Shown here piece by piece: positions 5,551 through 7,774 of a stretch of DNA of 7,774 bases. The notes under the pieces are model-generated. The model had not been told where the DNA came from. It saw nothing but the letters and a program-made list of their open reading frames with translations, and did not search any database. The position numbers and the translations under genes are program-made. Numbering within the stretch: the first letter of the stretch is position 1; each line of letters begins with the position of its first letter. Origin of the DNA: an uncultured Bacteroides sp. (lineage in GTDB: Bacteria > Bacteroidota > Bacteroidia > Bacteroidales > Bacteroidaceae); assembly GCA_905203765.1 (NCBI GenBank), contig CAJKXC010000086.1:1-7774 (forward strand), in the 5' to 3' direction.

Positions 5551-7095
5551 TTACTGTAACTCAATAGTAACAATTGATTTGGCAGGTAGTTTAACCTTTA
5601 GTACACCTTTATTGATTTTTACCTCTTTGAAGGGGGCCGGTTTTACAGTATCCGGTTTCTCAAAAGAATTGTAATCGGTCAGGTTTGCCGAGGTCAAAAT
5701 CTCGCCTACTGCCTTCTTTGCTGCTATATCAGGCAGGTTGATGGTTATTTCCTGCGCGTTGTCAGCGTCGATGTTTGACAGGGAAACGTGTATTTTCCCG
5801 TTCTTGTCCTTAGAGGCGGTGGCGCTGATAAGGGGCACGCGGCGGTTGTCGCGTACGTCTACGATGTCGCAGTTCACGTCGATGGGGATAAAAGTTGCAT
5901 CCTGATGTACGTTATACATCTTGAAAACGTAGTAAGTGGGCGTCAGTACCATATCCTTGCCGCTGGTCAGAATCATGGATTGCAATACGTTGACTATCTG
6001 GGCGATGTTCGCCATCTTCAACCGGTCGGTGTATTTATGGAAGATGTCGAGGCTGAGGGAAGCAACGAAAGCATCGCGCAGCGTGTTCTGCTGATAGAGG
6101 TGTCCGGGTGTGGTGCCGGGCTCTTCGTCCCACCAGGTACCCCATTCGTCGAGCATCAGGGCTACGTTCTTCTGCGGGTCGAATTCGTCCATGATGGCGC
6201 AGTGCTTCTTGATGACGTCTTCTATCTCGCGGCATTTGCCCAGTGTCCAGTAATAGTCGTCCTTGCTGAACTTGGTGGCGGCACCCTTGCTGCCGTTCCA
6301 CCCGCTGACGGTGTAGTAGTGAAGGGAAAGACCGTTCATGCGGCCACCTACGCGGTCCATCAACACCCGAGTCCAGTTATAATCGTAGTCGCTGGCACCG
6401 CTACCTATCTTGAAGAGGTGGTTGCCGTCGTAGTTGCGGCAATAAGTGGAGTAACGGCGATAGAGGTCGGCATAGTATTCGGGACGCATGGAACCGCCAC
6501 AACCCCAACTTTCATTACCCACGCCGAGGTACTTCACTTTCCAGGCATGGTCGCGGCCGTTCTGGCGGCGGAGACGTGCCATGGGGGAGTCGCCTTCGGA
6601 AGTCATGTATTCCACCCATTTGGCAAGCTCTTCGACGGTGCCGCTACCTACGTTACCGCTGATATAAGGTTCGCAACCCAGCATTTCGCACAGGTTGAGG
6701 AACTCGTGCGTACCGAAGCTGTTGTCTTCGATGGTACCACCCCAGTTGTTGTTCACCATCTTGGGACGGTTCTCTTTAGGGCCGATGCCGTCCATCCAGT
6801 GGTACTCGTCGGCAAAGCAGCCACCGGGCCAGCGAAGAACGGGAACCTTCAGTTCCTTCAGGGCGTTGAATACGTCGGTGCGATAACCGTTAGTATTGGG
6901 AATGTCAGACTTTTCGCCTACCCAAAGACCACCGTAGATACAGGTGCCCAGATGTTCGGCAAACTGACCGTAGATTTCCTTAGGGATAATCTGCGAGCCC
7001 TGGTCGGCATGCAGGGTGATCGTTGCGCTCTTCTGTGCCGAGAGCGGAAGGGTGGCAGCCAGGAAGAGGCTGCTGATAATAAGTTTGTTTTTCAT
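5551..7095 (-). CDS. Exported GH51 alpha-L-arabinofuranosidase
   Basis: This 514-aa glycoside hydrolase family 51 enzyme releases terminal alpha-L-arabinofuranose from arabino-oligosaccharides with retention of configuration. Residues 1-20 are a signal peptide (MKNKL, then a hydrophobic core ending LPLSA) with likely cleavage before Gln21. There is no lipobox Cys, so it is probably periplasmic. The (beta/alpha)8 barrel spans roughly 35-370. It carries the substrate-site segment RWPGGCFADEYHW at 88-100, the acid/base Glu195 in GVGNESWGCGG, and the nucleophile Glu317 in LMLDEWGTWWDEE. A C-terminal beta-sandwich (about 380-514), typical of GH51, completes the protein at normal family length. It lies 49 bases after the FGGY kinase gene, with no TAnnTTTG promoter visible in that gap, so co-transcription with the kinase is likely. 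Bacteroides homologues sit in the L-arabinose utilisation locus. The linkage and chain-length preference cannot be read from the sequence. Confidence 0.95.
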   Translation of the reverse strand: MKNKLIISSLFLAATLPLSAQKSATITLHADQGSQIIPKEIYGQFAEHLGTCIYGGLWVGEKSDIPNTNGYRTDVFNALKELKVPVLRWPGGCFADEYHWMDGIGPKENRPKMVNNNWGGTIEDNSFGTHEFLNLCEMLGCEPYISGNVGSGTVEELAKWVEYMTSEGDSPMARLRRQNGRDHAWKVKYLGVGNESWGCGGSMRPEYYADLYRRYSTYCRNYDGNHLFKIGSGASDYDYNWTRVLMDRVGGRMNGLSLHYYTVSGWNGSKGAATKFSKDDYYWTLGKCREIEDVIKKHCAIMDEFDPQKNVALMLDEWGTWWDEEPGTTPGHLYQQNTLRDAFVASLSLDIFHKYTDRLKMANIAQIVNVLQSMILTSGKDMVLTPTYYVFKMYNVHQDATFIPIDVNCDIVDVRDNRRVPLISATASKDKNGKIHVSLSNIDADNAQEITINLPDIAAKKAVGEILTSANLTDYNSFEKPDTVKPAPFKEVKINKGVLKVKLPAKSIVTIELQ

Positions 7096-7144
7096 GTTGA
7101 ATATAAATTAAAAGAATGAATCGTTTTTCTCTTGATTTAGCTTT

Positions 7145-7774
7145 TTACTTCTTGAATTTCACGGCTGCTTCTTCAATCGGCAGTCCGGCTTTATAACTCT
7201 CGATGTAGGTGTTGAAGCCTGCTACCTCTTCGGCGGTGGGCACTACTTCGATACCGGCATCACCGGCAAATACGTGCTCGTCCAGGAAGTCGGCGAGAGA
7301 TTGATGCTTTTCATTGTTCACAAGGTAAGAACCCAGCAGGGCAATGCCCCATGCACCGCCTTCGCCGGCAGTCTCCATAACGGAGATGGGCGAGTTGATG
7401 GCTGCTGCGAGTACTCGTTGTCCTACGCCTTTGGTCTTGAACAATCCACCGTGACCTGTAATTCTGTCCACTTTGATTTTCTCTTCATTGAAAAGGATGT
7501 CGTTACCAATCTTGAGCACTCCGACGGAAGCATACAGGTGCGTCCGCATGAAGTTGGCGAGATTGAACTTATCGCCTGCCGAGCGTACGAACAGCGGTCT
7601 GCCGTCGGCAAGTCCGGTCACCGGTTCGCCCGAGATGTAGTTGTACGAGATTAGTCCCCCGCAATCTGCCTGGCCTGTAAGGGCGTGGTTGTAGAGCTTT
7701 CCGTATATTTCGTCCATATCTACGGGGATACCCATCAGTTCCTGGTATTCTTTGAACAGGTTGACCCATGCGTT
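7145..7774 (-). CDS. FGGY-family carbohydrate kinase, C-terminal part (partial; probable pentulose kinase)
   Basis: The frame is open to the window edge, so the visible 209 residues are the C-terminal part of a longer protein; FGGY kinases run about 500-540 residues. The visible portion begins NAWVNLFKEYQEL, and the ATG at 7735 is internal. Around 7420-7453 is the nucleotide-domain segment GHGGLFKTKGVGQRVLAAAI, followed by ETAGEGGAWGIALLGSY. This is the FGGY signature region, where the sugar-kinase ATPase fold closes over ATP. These enzymes phosphorylate a ketose or polyol in the cytoplasm. Next to a GH51 arabinofuranosidase and the tkt-rpiB pair, the likely substrate is L-ribulose or D-xylulose, so it may serve as the ribulokinase of an arabinose pathway or be labelled xylulokinase. 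The substrate-binding N-terminal domain is mostly outside the window, so I give no symbol. Confidence 0.9.
   Translation of the reverse strand, partial: NAWVNLFKEYQELMGIPVDMDEIYGKLYNHALTGQADCGGLISYNYISGEPVTGLADGRPLFVRSAGDKFNLANFMRTHLYASVGVLKIGNDILFNEEKIKVDRITGHGGLFKTKGVGQRVLAAAINSPISVMETAGEGGAWGIALLGSYLVNNEKHQSLADFLDEHVFAGDAGIEVVPTAEEVAGFNTYIESYKAGLPIEEAAVKFKK

Noticed and set aside
5788..7119. 443-codon open frame on the plus strand opposite the GH51 gene
   Set aside because: It is antisense to an intact GH51 enzyme with both catalytic glutamates. The Val/His/Ala-rich composition is what reverse-complement reading of a codon-biased gene gives.
7096..7144. Separate promoter for the GH51 gene in the 49-base gap after the kinase gene
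   Set aside because: The gap is AT-rich, but no TAnnTTTG element with an upstream TTG at suitable spacing is present.

Overview
The window looks like chromosomal DNA from a gut Bacteroides or close relative. Two good matches to the Bacteroides -7 promoter element TAnnTTTG (both read TATCTTTG) lie in the intergenic regions. Shine-Dalgarno sites are mostly weak. The gene content (exported GH51 arabinofuranosidase, FGGY pentulose kinase, transketolase, RpiB, four-subunit 2-oxoacid:ferredoxin oxidoreductase) is typical of that group. Every gene I accept is on the minus strand, so transcription runs from high to low coordinates.

Upstream block (7774 to 2931): the C-terminal part of an FGGY sugar kinase (cut by the window edge) is followed after 49 bases by an exported GH51 alpha-L-arabinofuranosidase. 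A 156-base gap with a canonical Bacteroides promoter leads into transketolase, then ribose-5-phosphate isomerase B after 10 bases. Together this is a pentose module. Arabinose is released in the periplasm, a pentulose is phosphorylated in the cytoplasm, and the pentose phosphates are rearranged by the non-oxidative pentose phosphate pathway. The internal promoter lets tkt-rpiB be expressed apart from the arabinose genes.

Boundary (2930 to 2642): this 289-base gap is the longest non-coding stretch. It holds a stem-loop that probably terminates the tkt-rpiB transcript, a second copy of one stem arm, a small hairpin, and a second TATCTTTG promoter.

Downstream block (2641 to 1): a compact operon encodes a 91-aa TPR protein, a dicluster ferredoxin subunit (KorD-type), the alpha subunit (KorA/VorB-type), a 57-aa two-helix membrane protein, the beta subunit (KorB-type), and the first 18 codons of the gamma subunit (KorC-type). 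The assembled enzyme would oxidatively decarboxylate a 2-oxoacid (2-oxoglutarate or a branched-chain 2-oxoacid) to its acyl-CoA and reduce ferredoxin, or run in reverse.

Most of the window is ordinary core and carbohydrate metabolism. The least explained element is the 57-aa membrane protein, whose start codon overlaps the korA stop codon and whose stop codon overlaps the korB ribosome binding site. I found no mobile element, CRISPR array, tRNA or rRNA.
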